The notes under the pieces: model-generated
Seen by the model: only the letters and a program-made list of their open reading frames with translations
Told to the model about the DNA's origin: nothing
The model's database searches: none
Translations under genes and position numbers: made by a program
Part shown: in pieces, positions 35,801-44,507 of the stretch
Layout: each line of letters starts with the position of its first letter
How positions within the stretch are numbered: the first letter of the stretch is position 1
NCBI RefSeq assembly: GCF_036203305.1
Contig: NZ_CP108131.1
Location: forward strand, 1,488,001-1,552,000
Direction: 5' to 3'
DNA length: 64,000 bases
Origin: Streptomyces sp. NBC_00190
GTDB lineage: Bacteria > Actinomycetota > Actinomycetes > Streptomycetales > Streptomycetaceae

Positions 35801-36979
35801 ATGTACCGATTGCTTCGTGCGCCCCTCCGCGGGATCACGTACACCCGCTGGCTGCATCTGCTGGTCCCGATCCTGATCGTGTCCATCTGGCTCTACATAA
35901 AGCCCACATGGCCTTGGATGCCCGCTCTGATCGTCGCGCCGTTCGGGCTCATCCCGTGGGTGCGGCTGGCCGAGGGGTTGCAGGCGCAGTTCCTGCTGAC
36001 CCCGCACGAGCGCGGCGACCGCGACGGATCCATCAGCGTCATGCCGTCGGCCCGATGGGGGGACCGCTGGCGGACGGTCGCCTGGCTGGAGATACGGCTC
36101 CTGCTCGCGGGGGTGGCGATGCTGGCCACCGTGTGGCTCCCGGTCATGACGCTGGAGCTCGTCCTCACCGGGGCGGGGAAGTCCCTTGGCGGGGATGGTG
36201 CGATGCTGCCCTTCGTCCCGCCGCGCTGGGCCGCTCTGCTGCTCGTTCCCGTACCGCTGCTCCTGCTGCTGGCCGTGGTGGTCCTGCTCGGCGAAGCCGT
36301 CACGGCGGTCGCAACCAGACTGCTGGGGCCTTCGGCGGCGGAACGGCTGACGGCGCTGGAGGCGCGTACCGAGCAGCTGCTGGAACGGACGCGGATCGCG
36401 AGGGAGTTGCACGACTCCATCGGGCACGCGCTCACCGTCGCGGTGATCCAGGCGGGGGCGGCCAGGGCGGCGGGGAACCCGGAGTTCACCGACCGCGCTC
36501 TCAGCGCGATCGAGGAGACCGGCCGGGCCGCGCTGGAGGATCTCGAACGGGTACTGCTGGTGCTCCGGGAGTCCGCACAGCCACCCTCGCAGCGGCCCAC
36601 CCTGGCCGACGCGGACCGGTTGTTGAACTCGGCGCGGGCCTCCGGATCCTCGGTCGACGCCGAACTGTCGGGTCCACTGGAGCAGTTGCCCGGCCCCGTC
36701 ACGCGCGAGGGGTACCGGATCCTGCAGGAGGCTCTGACCAATGTGCTGCGGCACTGCGGCCCGGTGCCGGTCCGGGTGCGGATCGAGGCGGCCGTGGGGC
36801 GGCTGGATCTGGAGGTGGTCAATCCGCTGCCTGACGGTCCCGCGCTGATGACGGGCACGGGCAGCGGGCTGCGCGGGATGCGGGAGCGTGCCGCGTTGCT
36901 GGGAGGCGAGGCCGAGACCGGTCCGCACGAGGGCAGTTGGAGGGTGCGCGCGCGGCTTCCGCTGGAGCGAATACGCTGA
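35801..36979 (+). CDS. Two-component histidine kinase (HisKA_3)
   Basis: 392 aa. ATG at 35801 with AGGATGAGG upstream. Four membrane helices (about 18-35, 38-55, 105-130, 145-170), a coiled segment (AAERLTALEARTEQLLERTR), H-box ARELHDSIGHALTVAVI, and a HATPase domain with NVLRHCGP and GSGLRGMRERAALLGG. NarL-type kinases sense envelope stress. Partner regulator follows after 4 bp. Confidence 0.93.
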   Translation: MYRLLRAPLRGITYTRWLHLLVPILIVSIWLYIKPTWPWMPALIVAPFGLIPWVRLAEGLQAQFLLTPHERGDRDGSISVMPSARWGDRWRTVAWLEIRLLLAGVAMLATVWLPVMTLELVLTGAGKSLGGDGAMLPFVPPRWAALLLVPVPLLLLLAVVVLLGEAVTAVATRLLGPSAAERLTALEARTEQLLERTRIARELHDSIGHALTVAVIQAGAARAAGNPEFTDRALSAIEETGRAALEDLERVLLVLRESAQPPSQRPTLADADRLLNSARASGSSVDAELSGPLEQLPGPVTREGYRILQEALTNVLRHCGPVPVRVRIEAAVGRLDLEVVNPLPDGPALMTGTGSGLRGMRERAALLGGEAETGPHEGSWRVRARLPLERIR

Positions 36980-36983
36980 CCGG

Positions 36984-37634
36984 ATGCCGGTTACCGTACT
37001 GCTCGTCGATGACGAACCCCTGGTGCGCGCGGGTCTGCGCGCCGTCCTGGAGTCCCAGCCCGACATCGAAGTGGTGGGTGAGGCGGCCGACGGGGCCTCG
37101 GTCGTCCCGCTCGTGCGGCAACTGCGGCCCGACGTGGTGGCGATGGATGTGCGGATGCCGCTGCTCGACGGGATCGAGGCGACGCGGACGGTCCTGCGGA
37201 CGGTGGACTCGCCGCCGAAGATCCTCGTGGTGACCACCTTCGAGAACGACGAGTACGTCTACGAGGCGCTGCGGGCCGGTGCGGACGGGTTCCTGCTCAA
37301 GCGGGCGCGGCCTTCGGAGATCGTGCACGCGGTGCGGCTGGTGGCGGAGGGCGAGACGCTGCTCTTCCCGGCCGCCGTGCGGGCGCTGGCCGCGCAGTAC
37401 GGCAATCGGAAGGCCCGGGCGGCGCTGGAGCAGGCTGCCCTGACCGAGCGGGAGGAATCGGTGCTGCGGCTCATGGCCCGGGGGCTGACCAACGTGGAGA
37501 TCGCGCGCGAGCTGATCATCGGCGTCGAGACGGTGAAGTCACATGTCAGCGCGGTCCTGACGAAGCTGGGGGCGCGGGACCGGACCCAGGCGGTGATCAC
37601 GGCGTACGAGTCGGGGTTCGTCGCCCCGGCCTGA
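36984..37634 (+). CDS. LuxR/NarL-type response regulator
   Basis: 216 aa. Receiver domain with DD acidic pair (9-10), phospho-acceptor Asp55 in VVAMDVRMP, Thr/Lys switch (VVTTFEND, FLLKRA), then LuxR HTH with LTEREESVLRLMARG and VETVKSHVSAVLTKLG. Starts 4 bp after the kinase stop, ATG at 36984. Likely controls the divergent ABC operon (inference from context). Confidence 0.95.
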   Translation: MPVTVLLVDDEPLVRAGLRAVLESQPDIEVVGEAADGASVVPLVRQLRPDVVAMDVRMPLLDGIEATRTVLRTVDSPPKILVVTTFENDEYVYEALRAGADGFLLKRARPSEIVHAVRLVAEGETLLFPAAVRALAAQYGNRKARAALEQAALTEREESVLRLMARGLTNVEIARELIIGVETVKSHVSAVLTKLGARDRTQAVITAYESGFVAPA

Positions 37635-37735
37635 GGGGAGCGGCTGCTTCCGGCCGATGGGGGGCTGCTTATCGCCGTCCCGGCGGGTGGGCAGTACGAT
37701 CCGGCTGACAGGCTCGCCAGCTGGGAGGACACACG

Positions 37736-38893
37736 TTGGGGCAGCTGACCGGCGGGGACCCTTCTCTGCTCCGGCGGATCAATTCAGCCGTGGTGCTCCG
37801 GGCACTGCGCGCTGCCGAATCGCCGACCCTCACCGATCTCACACGGGTGACCGGGCTCTCCCGGCCGACCGTCGAAGGGGTCGTCGAGGGGCTCATGGGG
37901 ACCGGACTCGTCGTCGAGGCCGATGCCGAGGAGGGCGCGCGACGGCAGGGGCGCCCCGCGCGCCGGTTCCGGTTCCGGGCCGAGGCGGGACACCTGCTGG
38001 GCATCGAGATCGGCTCGCACCGGATCGCGGTACTGCTGTCCGGGCTGGACGGCCGGGTCATCGGCGCCGGCACCAAGGACGTCGCGGAGGCGGCCTCGGC
38101 CGACGAGCGGCTGGAGCGGGTACGGGCGGCGGTCGCGGACCTGCTGCGCCGGGCCGGCGTGCCGCGGGACTCCCTGCGGGCGGTCGGGGTCGGCAGCCCC
38201 GGCATCGTGGAAGCGGACGGCACGGTGCGCCTCGGCACGGCGCTGCCCGGCTGGACCGGGCTGCCGCTCGGGGAACGGCTGCGGCGCTCGTTCCGCTGCC
38301 CGGTGCAGGTGGAGAACGACGCCAACGCGGCGGCGGTCGCCGAACACTGGAAGGGGGCCGCGCGGGACACCGACGACATGGTGTTCGTGATGGCGGGGCT
38401 CAGTCCGGGCGCGGGCTCGCTGATCGGCGGACGGCTGCACCGGGGCTTCGGCGGCGCGGCGGGCGAGATCGGCGCGCTGCATCTGCTGGGCCGGGAGGCC
38501 ACCCCCGAGAAACTGCTCTCCACCACCGGCGAACCGCTGCATCCCTTGGACGAGCCGGCCGTGGCCGAGGTCTTCGCGATGGCCCGGCGGGGCGACGAGC
38601 GGGCGGTGGCCGCCGTGGAGCGGTTCATCCAGCGGCTGGTGCACGACGTGGCGGCCCTGGTCCTGGCGATGGATCCGGAGCTGGTCGTCGTCGGCGGCTG
38701 GGCGGCCGGCCTGGACGGGATCCTGGAACCCTTGCGCCAGGAGCTGGAGCGCTACTGCCTGCGCCCGCCGAGGGTGGCCCTGTCCCTCCTCGGTGAGGCC
38801 GCGGTGGCCACCGGCGCGCTGAGGCTCGCGCTGGACCACGTGGAGGAAGAGCTCTTCGCGGTGGAGAAGACAGTCACGACCCGTCGCCGCTGA
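37736..38893 (+). CDS. ROK-family transcriptional regulator
   Basis: 385 aa from TTG with GAGG 7 nt upstream. N-terminal winged helix (LTDLTRVTGLSRPTVEGVVEGL) and a ROK sugar-kinase domain (LLGIEIGSHRIAVLLSGL, GVGSPGIVEADGTV, VENDANAAAVAEHW). The kinase His of GExGH is replaced (GEIGAL) and the CxCGxxGC zinc loop is absent, so it should bind but not phosphorylate a ligand. Target probably carbohydrate genes; none adjacent. Confidence 0.92.
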   Translation: MGQLTGGDPSLLRRINSAVVLRALRAAESPTLTDLTRVTGLSRPTVEGVVEGLMGTGLVVEADAEEGARRQGRPARRFRFRAEAGHLLGIEIGSHRIAVLLSGLDGRVIGAGTKDVAEAASADERLERVRAAVADLLRRAGVPRDSLRAVGVGSPGIVEADGTVRLGTALPGWTGLPLGERLRRSFRCPVQVENDANAAAVAEHWKGAARDTDDMVFVMAGLSPGAGSLIGGRLHRGFGGAAGEIGALHLLGREATPEKLLSTTGEPLHPLDEPAVAEVFAMARRGDERAVAAVERFIQRLVHDVAALVLAMDPELVVVGGWAAGLDGILEPLRQELERYCLRPPRVALSLLGEAAVATGALRLALDHVEEELFAVEKTVTTRRR

Positions 38894-38905
38894 GGCCACG
38901 ACATG

Positions 38906-38937
38906 CCCGTGCGGCGCCTCGGAAGGCGCCGCACGGG
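38906..38937. terminator. Strong hairpin terminator after ROK gene
   Basis: CCCGTGCGGCGCCT-cgga-AGGCGCCGCACGGG, a perfect 14-bp stem with a 4-nt loop, 13 bp past the ROK stop. Confidence 0.85.
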
Positions 38938-38987
38938 ATGGTTCGGAACGGCAGGGAGTGGTGCGGGAACCGAGCCTGGTCGTTCGG

Positions 38988-39082
38988 GAGCCGAGCGGCA
39001 CAGGCCGGAGGCCGAGCGCCACAGGCAGCAAGCCGCGCCACAGGCCGGAGGCCGAGCGGCACGGCCCCGAAGCCGAGCGGTG
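38988..39082. repeat. Degenerate tandem array of ~18-22-bp units
   Basis: About five copies of a unit like GAGGCCGAGCGGCACAGGCC (starting at 38988, 39008, 39030, 39048, 39069; phases approximate) fill the gap between the ROK terminator and the GntR stop codon. Confidence 0.65.
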
Positions 39083-39086
39083 CGGG

Positions 39087-39857
39087 TCAGGAAGCGACGC
39101 GCGGCTCGTCGGTGATCTCGACGTCGCCCGAGTCGCCGAAGGTCAGGCGGCACGTGTCGGCTCGGTAGGTGGCCACGGAGACGGCGGCGGTGCCCGCGGT
39201 GGTGAAGTACCGGGTGGTGACCAGGAGAACCGGGGCTCCGGGCAGGCGGTCCAGCTCCTTGGCGTCGTCGGCGCGGGCGGAGCCGAGCTCCACGGAGCGG
39301 TCCTGGCCGTCCAGGACCAGCCGCTGCAGCTCACGCAGGACGGCCCGGGCGCGCGCGGGTCCGGCCGGCGCCTCGATGGCAGGAAGTCCGGGCACGGAGT
39401 CGGCCGGGACGTAGAGCATTTCGGCGGCGACGACCTGGCCCTGGGTGACCCGGGTCCGGCGCACCGTGTGTACGGGCTGGTCGGCGGCGAAATCCCCGCC
39501 CGTGCCGAGGAGCCCCCGGACCGCCGTCGGCGGCAGACCCTCGACCGCGTCCACCGGCTCCCAGCCGTCGACGCTCTCGCCGGGCCAGCCGTGCTGCGCG
39601 CTGCCGACGGCGACACCGACGCGCGGCGGGGCGACGGTCGTACCGACGCCGCGACGCCGCTGCAGCCGGCCTTCGAGCTCGAGCTGCTCCAGCGCCTGGC
39701 GCAGGGTCGCGCGGGCAACTCCGAAGCGGGCGGCGAGTTCACGCTCGTTAGGAAGCACCTCGCCGACGGCGAAGTCCTGGTCGAGCGCCTCGCTGAGGAC
39801 GGTCTTGAGGTGCCAGTACTTCGGCTCCGGCACCGTTTCGAGCTGCGTGGTCCCCAC
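39087..39857 (-). CDS. GntR-family regulator with UTRA-like domain
   Basis: 256 aa. GTG at 39857 chosen: GGAGG lies 7 nt upstream, while the in-frame ATG at 39875 has none. GntR winged helix (LPNERELAARFGVARATLRQ, LEQLELEGRLQRRRGVGT), then a UTRA-type effector domain (VRRTRVTQGQVVAAEMLYVP, RADDAKELDRLPGAPVLLV). The UTRA family includes DasR and HutC and senses sugars or amino acids. No target gene is obvious; it may bind its own promoter or the DasR-like box upstream of the Fn3 gene (speculative). Confidence 0.9.
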   Translation of the reverse strand: MGTTQLETVPEPKYWHLKTVLSEALDQDFAVGEVLPNERELAARFGVARATLRQALEQLELEGRLQRRRGVGTTVAPPRVGVAVGSAQHGWPGESVDGWEPVDAVEGLPPTAVRGLLGTGGDFAADQPVHTVRRTRVTQGQVVAAEMLYVPADSVPGLPAIEAPAGPARARAVLRELQRLVLDGQDRSVELGSARADDAKELDRLPGAPVLLVTTRYFTTAGTAAVSVATYRADTCRLTFGDSGDVEITDEPRVAS

Positions 39858-40145
39858 CCTGAGTCCTCCTGCCATCGCCGCACTCGCCGTGTGTTCCGGC
39901 GGCAGTTCCGCGCCTTTGTTTATTAAAGGTTCCTGCACTATCCCTGCGACGATAGGACGGTGCACCCCCTTGGTCAAGACCAATGCTCGCCCCGATGCCG
40001 GGCAGACCGGGCATATGTATCAAGCCGTTCACGGGATGTTCTCGCGCGACCCAAAGGCTTGTAGTTAAGGGCTACCAGGCGGTAATCATGGCGGCGGGAA
40101 CTACTGACAGCCTGTCTCACACGCGTCCACCCGACGAGGAGCAGC
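39858..40145. other. Divergent promoter region, GntR / hydrolase
   Basis: 288 bp without a gene. It contains an AT-rich patch (tttattaaagg, about 39917-39927). A minus-strand GATAGT box lies near 39940, with CTATC/GATAG arms 8 bp apart that could be the GntR site. Confidence 0.35.
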
Positions 40146-41000
40146 ATGACCGCCACGGTCTCCTTCACGATCGATTCGCCGCTGGGCCCGCGCACCGCCA
40201 CCGTCTCCTACGAGCGCAAGGGCGCGGGCGAACCGCTCCTCCTGCTGCACGGCATCGGCCACCACCTCCAGGCCTGGCACCCGGTGACCGACATCCTGGC
40301 CGCCGAACACGATGTGATCGCCGTCGACCTGCCCGGTTTCGGCGCCTCGGAGCCGCTGCCCGCGGGGGTCCCGTACGACCTGGCCACCGTCACTCCGGCG
40401 CTCGGGGCGCTCTGCGCCGCACTCGGCGTCGAGCGCCCGCACGTGGCGGGCAACTCGCTCGGCGGCCTGCTCGCGCTCGACATGGGCCGCAGCGGCCTGG
40501 TCCGCTCGGTCACCGCGCTGTCCCCGGCCGGGTTCTGGACCGAGGGCGAACGCCGCTACGCCTTCGCCACCCTCCTCGCGATGCGCGCCGGCGCCAGGGC
40601 GCTGCCCCGCCCCGCGCTGGAGCGGCTCTCGCGCAGCGCCGCCGGCCGGGCCGCGCTCACCGGCACCATCTACGCCCGCCCGGCCCGGCGTTCGCCCGAG
40701 GCCGTGGTCGCCGAGACGCTCGCCCTGCGCGATGCCACCGGCTTCGAGGAGACCCTGGCCGCGGGCGGCTCCGTACGCTTCACCGACGACGTGCCCGGCC
40801 TGCCGGTCACCATCGCCTGGGGCACCCGCGACCGGCTGCTCCTGCGCCGCCAGGGCGTACGTGCCAAGCACACCCTCCCCGGCGCCCGGCTGGTCCGCCT
40901 CCCGGGCTGCGGTCACGTCCCGATGAGCGACGATCCGGCGCTGGTCTCCCGGGTGATCCTGGACACGGCCGCGAGCGCGGCGAGCCGCCTGGCCGCCTGA
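40146..41000 (+). CDS. Alpha/beta-hydrolase fold protein
   Basis: 284 aa, ATG with GAGGAG 4 nt upstream. LLLLHGIGHH (oxyanion), Ser104 in AGNSLGG, Asp in WGTRDRLLL and His in GCGHVPMSDDP. Substrate unknown; the cap domain (about 130-200) is helical and short. No signal peptide. Its 3' end is duplicated past the stop. Confidence 0.88.
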   Translation: MTATVSFTIDSPLGPRTATVSYERKGAGEPLLLLHGIGHHLQAWHPVTDILAAEHDVIAVDLPGFGASEPLPAGVPYDLATVTPALGALCAALGVERPHVAGNSLGGLLALDMGRSGLVRSVTALSPAGFWTEGERRYAFATLLAMRAGARALPRPALERLSRSAAGRAALTGTIYARPARRSPEAVVAETLALRDATGFEETLAAGGSVRFTDDVPGLPVTIAWGTRDRLLLRRQGVRAKHTLPGARLVRLPGCGHVPMSDDPALVSRVILDTAASAASRLAA

Positions 41001-41038
41001 TCGTCTGACCGCCGGGCCGCCTGATCGCCTGACCCGAG
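40991..41038. repeat. 24-bp tandem duplication spanning the hydrolase stop
   Basis: GGCCGCCTGATCGTCTGACC (40991) recurs at 41015 as GGCCGCCTGATCGCCTGACC, one mismatch in 20. The first copy contains the stop TGA at 40998-41000. Confidence 0.75.
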
Positions 41039-41076
41039 GGCGTCAACCCCGCTGCCCGTCCCAGCTGCTGACGGCT

Positions 41077-41098
41077 GTTCATCCGCGGTTCGCGTGAC
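41077..41098 (+). promoter_or_regulatory. PHO-box-like direct repeat upstream of phoD
   Basis: GTTCATCCGCG (41077-41087) followed directly by GTTCGCGTGAC (41088-41098). The first 11-mer fits the PhoP direct-repeat unit GTTCAYYYRCG, as recalled; the second keeps GTTC. It lies 71 bp before the phoD ATG. Confidence 0.5.
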
Positions 41099-41169
41099 CG
41101 ACGCGGCCGGGCCGGGGTGCGGCGGCACTCTGGTACGGCCCGTCCTCGCCGGCCTCTGGAGAAGCACCG

Positions 41170-42753
41170 ATGGCATCGACACCGCACACCCGACGGACCC
41201 TCATCGGCGGTTCCCTCGCCCTGTCCTCCGCGCTGCTCGCCGCTCCGGCGCTCGCCGCTCCGGCGCTCGCCGCCCCCGCCTTCGCCCGCTCCGGCCGGCC
41301 GAACGCGCTCTGGGGCGTCCAGTGCGGCGAGATCACCGCCCACTCGGCCACCGTCTGGACCCGCGCCGACCGCCCGGCGCGGATGTACGTCGAGACCTCC
41401 CCGAGCGAGGCGTTCCGCTACGCCGTACGCCGCCACCGCGGCCCGCTGCTCGGCCCGTCCGGCGACTTCACCGGCACCACCGTCCTGCGCGACCTGCCGC
41501 CCGGGCAGCAGATCCACTACCGGGTCGTCCTGGCCGACCCCGACGACCCGCGCCGCACGGGCGAACCGGTCCACGGCACCTTCCGCACCACGCCCGCCTC
41601 CCGCCGCCATGACGTGCGCTTCCTGTGGTCGGGCGACCTGGCGGGCCAGGGCTGGGGCATCAACCCCGACCTCGGCGGCTACCGCGTGTTCGATGAAATG
41701 CGGCTGTGCGACCCCGACTTCTTCCTCTTCAGCGGGGACACGATCTACGCCGACGGGCCCATCCAGCCCTCCGTCACCCTGCGCGACGGCACCGTCTGGC
41801 GCAACGTCACCACCGAGGAGAAGTCGAAGGTCGCTGAGACCCTCGCCGAATTCCGCGGGAACTTCCGCTACAACCTGCTCGATCGCAACCTGCGCGACTT
41901 CAACGCCCAGGTCCCGGTCCTCGCCCAGTGGGACGACCACGAGGTGCGCAACAACTGGTACCCGGGCCAGCTGATCGAGGACCCCCGCTACACCGTCAAG
42001 GAAGCCGACACCCTCGCCGCCCGTGCCCGCCAGGCCTTCGGCGAGTACTTCCCCGTCACCGACCTGCGCGGGGGCCGCGCCGAGGGCCGGATGTACCGCG
42101 TGATGCGCTACGGCCCGCTGCTGGACGTCTTCGTCCTCGACATGCGCACGTACCGCAACGCCAACTCCCCTGATACCCAGACCGAGGACCCCATCGGCAT
42201 CCTCGGCCCCGAGCAGCTGGCGTGGCTCAAGCGCGAGCTCTCGCGCTCGCGCGCCACCTGGAAGGTCATCGCCGCCGACATGCCGCTGGGCATCGTCGTC
42301 CCCGACGGGGCCGCGAACTTCGAGGCCGTGGCCCAGGGTGACCCCGGTGCCCCGCTGGGCCGCGAGCTCCAGATCGCCGAACTGCTCCGTCACATCAAGC
42401 ACCAGCGCATCACCGGTACCGTCTGGCTCACCGCCGACGTGCACTACACCGCGGCGAACCACTACGCGCCCGAGCGTGCGGCCTTCACCGACTTCGCACC
42501 CTTCTGGGAGTTCGTCTCCGGCCCGGTCGGCGCGGGCGGCTTCCCGTCCGGGCGGCTCGACGCCACCTTCGGCCCGCAGCCGGCATACGTCCAGTCGGCG
42601 CCCCTCGCCAACATGTCGCCGTCCGAGAACCCTCCGTACTACGGTGAGGTCGACATCGACGGCGGCAGCGGCGGGCTCACCGTCCGGCTGCGGCGCCAGG
42701 GAGGCGGCGTACTCTTCACCCGGACGCTCCAGCCCGGCCGCGTGGGCCAATAG
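41170..42753 (+). CDS. phoD: PhoD-type alkaline phosphatase / phosphodiesterase
   Basis: 527 aa. ATG with GGAG 8 nt upstream. Tat signal: TRRTLIG, then a signal core with repeated APALAAP and a probable cut near AFA|RSG (about residue 40). PhoD_N domain (residues 50-140, TVWTRADRPARMYVE), then the metallophosphoesterase: FLWSGDLAGQG, SGDTIYADGP, LAQWDDHEVRNNW, VLDMRTYRN, LTADVHYTAANHY. Ca/Fe-dependent hydrolysis of phosphodiesters outside the cell. A PHO-box-like repeat lies upstream. Confidence 0.95.
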   Translation: MASTPHTRRTLIGGSLALSSALLAAPALAAPALAAPAFARSGRPNALWGVQCGEITAHSATVWTRADRPARMYVETSPSEAFRYAVRRHRGPLLGPSGDFTGTTVLRDLPPGQQIHYRVVLADPDDPRRTGEPVHGTFRTTPASRRHDVRFLWSGDLAGQGWGINPDLGGYRVFDEMRLCDPDFFLFSGDTIYADGPIQPSVTLRDGTVWRNVTTEEKSKVAETLAEFRGNFRYNLLDRNLRDFNAQVPVLAQWDDHEVRNNWYPGQLIEDPRYTVKEADTLAARARQAFGEYFPVTDLRGGRAEGRMYRVMRYGPLLDVFVLDMRTYRNANSPDTQTEDPIGILGPEQLAWLKRELSRSRATWKVIAADMPLGIVVPDGAANFEAVAQGDPGAPLGRELQIAELLRHIKHQRITGTVWLTADVHYTAANHYAPERAAFTDFAPFWEFVSGPVGAGGFPSGRLDATFGPQPAYVQSAPLANMSPSENPPYYGEVDIDGGSGGLTVRLRRQGGGVLFTRTLQPGRVGQ

Positions 42754-42945
42754 ACGGCAGGACGTCGGCGGCCGGCAGAAGCGGCGCCCCACCCGGCCTC
42801 CCTGCCTCTCGGTCTTCCGGTCTTCCGACCTCCCGGGCACGGGAAATAGCCGGGAAAACTGGGTGAAATCGGCCAGATGGATACTTAACCAATCGGTCAC
42901 AGATCGTTCGTGATCACGCAACACCCCTGAGCCACAGTGGTGTGC

Positions 42946-44367
42946 ATGACTGAACGTAACCTTGCCTCTGCCCAGCGTCCCCACCGCCACCACTGGCGCC
43001 GCGACGTCGTCGAGCTCGCCGCACTCTTCTGCGCCGTCGCGGTCGCCGACGGCATCGCCAATCTCGTCGTGCACGGCCCGAGGGGCCCGGTCCTGCTGGT
43101 CGCCTCGGCCGTCGCACTCCTGGTCACCGCGGCTTTCCACACCTGGTGGGCGCGCCGCCACAGCCATGCGCCCCCGCCGGTGAGCACAGCGCCGACGGAT
43201 CCGACGCCGTCCGCCGCCACCGCCGGTCCCGGCGCGAGCGCCGCCACCACCGTCCTGTGGCGGATGCGCACCACAGTCCGTGACGAGCCCGGCTCCCTGG
43301 CCGCGCTCTGCACCGCCCTCGCCCGCAACGCCGTCGACATCCTGACCCTCCAGACGCACCCGCTCCCCGAGGGCGGCACCGTCGACGAGTTCCTGCTGCG
43401 CGCCCCGCACCAGCTGCCCTCCGCCGAGCTCACCCGCGCCATCGCCCAGGCCGGCGGCCGCAGCACGTGGATCGAGCGCGCTGACGCGCACGACCTGGTC
43501 GATACCCCGACCCGGGTCCTGGGCCTCGCCACCCGCACCGCCCTGGACACCGCCGAACTCCCGCTCTCGCTGCGCCAGCTGCTGGGCCGCTGCACGATCC
43601 ACTCGATCCCGGCGACCACGCTCTCCGGCCGTCCCAACGCCGGCGCCGACGCCCCGGTCGAGGGGGTGCTTGAGGCCACGGTCATGCGGCTGCGCGACCC
43701 CTCTGGCGGCGCGATCACCGTGGAGCGGCCCTACCTGCCCTTCACCCCGACCGAGTTCGCCCGCGCCCGCGCCCTGGTCGAGCTCGACGCCCGGCTCGGC
43801 CCCCGTGTGCCGCGCAGCCAGGACGTGCTGACCCTGCCCGAGGGCAACGAGATCACCGTGCGCCGCGCCGACGGATCCGACCAGGCGGCGGCCCGCGCGA
43901 TGCACGACCGCTGCTCCGAGCGCACTCTCGGTCTGCGCTACCACGGCCCCGTCGCCGACGCCGACCGCTACCTCGGCCACCTGCTGAGCCCGCGCTTCGG
44001 CCGCACCCTCGCCGCCACCACCGCCTCCGGCAGGCTCGTCGCCCTCGGCCACCTGCTGTGGGACGGGGACGAGACCGAGGTCGCGCTGCTGATCGAGGAC
44101 GACTGGCAGCGCCGCGGCATCGGCTCCGAGCTGCTGCGACGGCTCGTCGCGATGGCCGTCGAGGCCGGCTGCGACAGCGTCTACGCCGTCACGCAGGCCT
44201 CCAACACCGCGATGGTCGCCGCCATGCGCGGCCTCGGCCTGCCCCTCGACTACCAGATCGAGGAGGGCACGCTGGTGATCACCGCCCGGCTGGACGCCAC
44301 CCCGGGCAGCTCCCGGCTCCCGTACGACCTCCCCCGCGCGCAGCAGGCCCCGCGCCACCAGCGCTGA
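42946..44367 (+). CDS. Membrane-anchored ACT-GNAT protein
   Basis: 473 aa. ATG at 42946; no ribosome site, and CACAGT ends 7 nt upstream. Two membrane helices (residues about 20-43 and 48-67), a Pro/Thr-rich linker, an ACT domain (about 100-155; VRDEPGSLAALCTALARNAV, VDILTLQTHPLPEGGTVDE), a divergent middle (160-300), then GNAT acetyltransferase (about 300-440; VRRADGSDQAAARAMHDR, DDWQRRGIGSELLRRLVAMA, VTQASNTAMVAAMRGLG). ACT-GNAT fusions in actinomycetes are amino-acid-responsive protein acetyltransferases; the membrane tether is unusual. Confidence 0.85.
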   Translation: MTERNLASAQRPHRHHWRRDVVELAALFCAVAVADGIANLVVHGPRGPVLLVASAVALLVTAAFHTWWARRHSHAPPPVSTAPTDPTPSAATAGPGASAATTVLWRMRTTVRDEPGSLAALCTALARNAVDILTLQTHPLPEGGTVDEFLLRAPHQLPSAELTRAIAQAGGRSTWIERADAHDLVDTPTRVLGLATRTALDTAELPLSLRQLLGRCTIHSIPATTLSGRPNAGADAPVEGVLEATVMRLRDPSGGAITVERPYLPFTPTEFARARALVELDARLGPRVPRSQDVLTLPEGNEITVRRADGSDQAAARAMHDRCSERTLGLRYHGPVADADRYLGHLLSPRFGRTLAATTASGRLVALGHLLWDGDETEVALLIEDDWQRRGIGSELLRRLVAMAVEAGCDSVYAVTQASNTAMVAAMRGLGLPLDYQIEEGTLVITARLDATPGSSRLPYDLPRAQQAPRHQR

Positions 44368-44383
44368 CCGGGCCCCCGGCCGC

Positions 44384-44420
44384 ACCCGGTCCCCCTCGCC
44401 CGCACCGGGGCGGACCGGGT
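44384..44420. terminator. Hairpin after ACT-GNAT gene
   Basis: ACCCGGTCC (44384-44392) pairs with GGACCGGGT (44412-44420), a perfect 9-bp outer stem with further C/G pairing inside, 17 bp past the stop. Confidence 0.65.
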
Positions 44421-44507
44421 CGTCGGAGGTCACGGCTCCGCATATACGTCAGCAGGCTGGCGCCAAACGGTGATGACATGGCCCCTCTCGCGTACGAAGA
44501 TGGCGGC

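Noticed and set aside
40807..44433. Minus-strand open frame of about 1200 codons over phoD and the ACT-GNAT gene
   Set aside because: Composition artefact opposite well-supported genes; the translation is low-complexity Gly/Ala/Arg with no domain.
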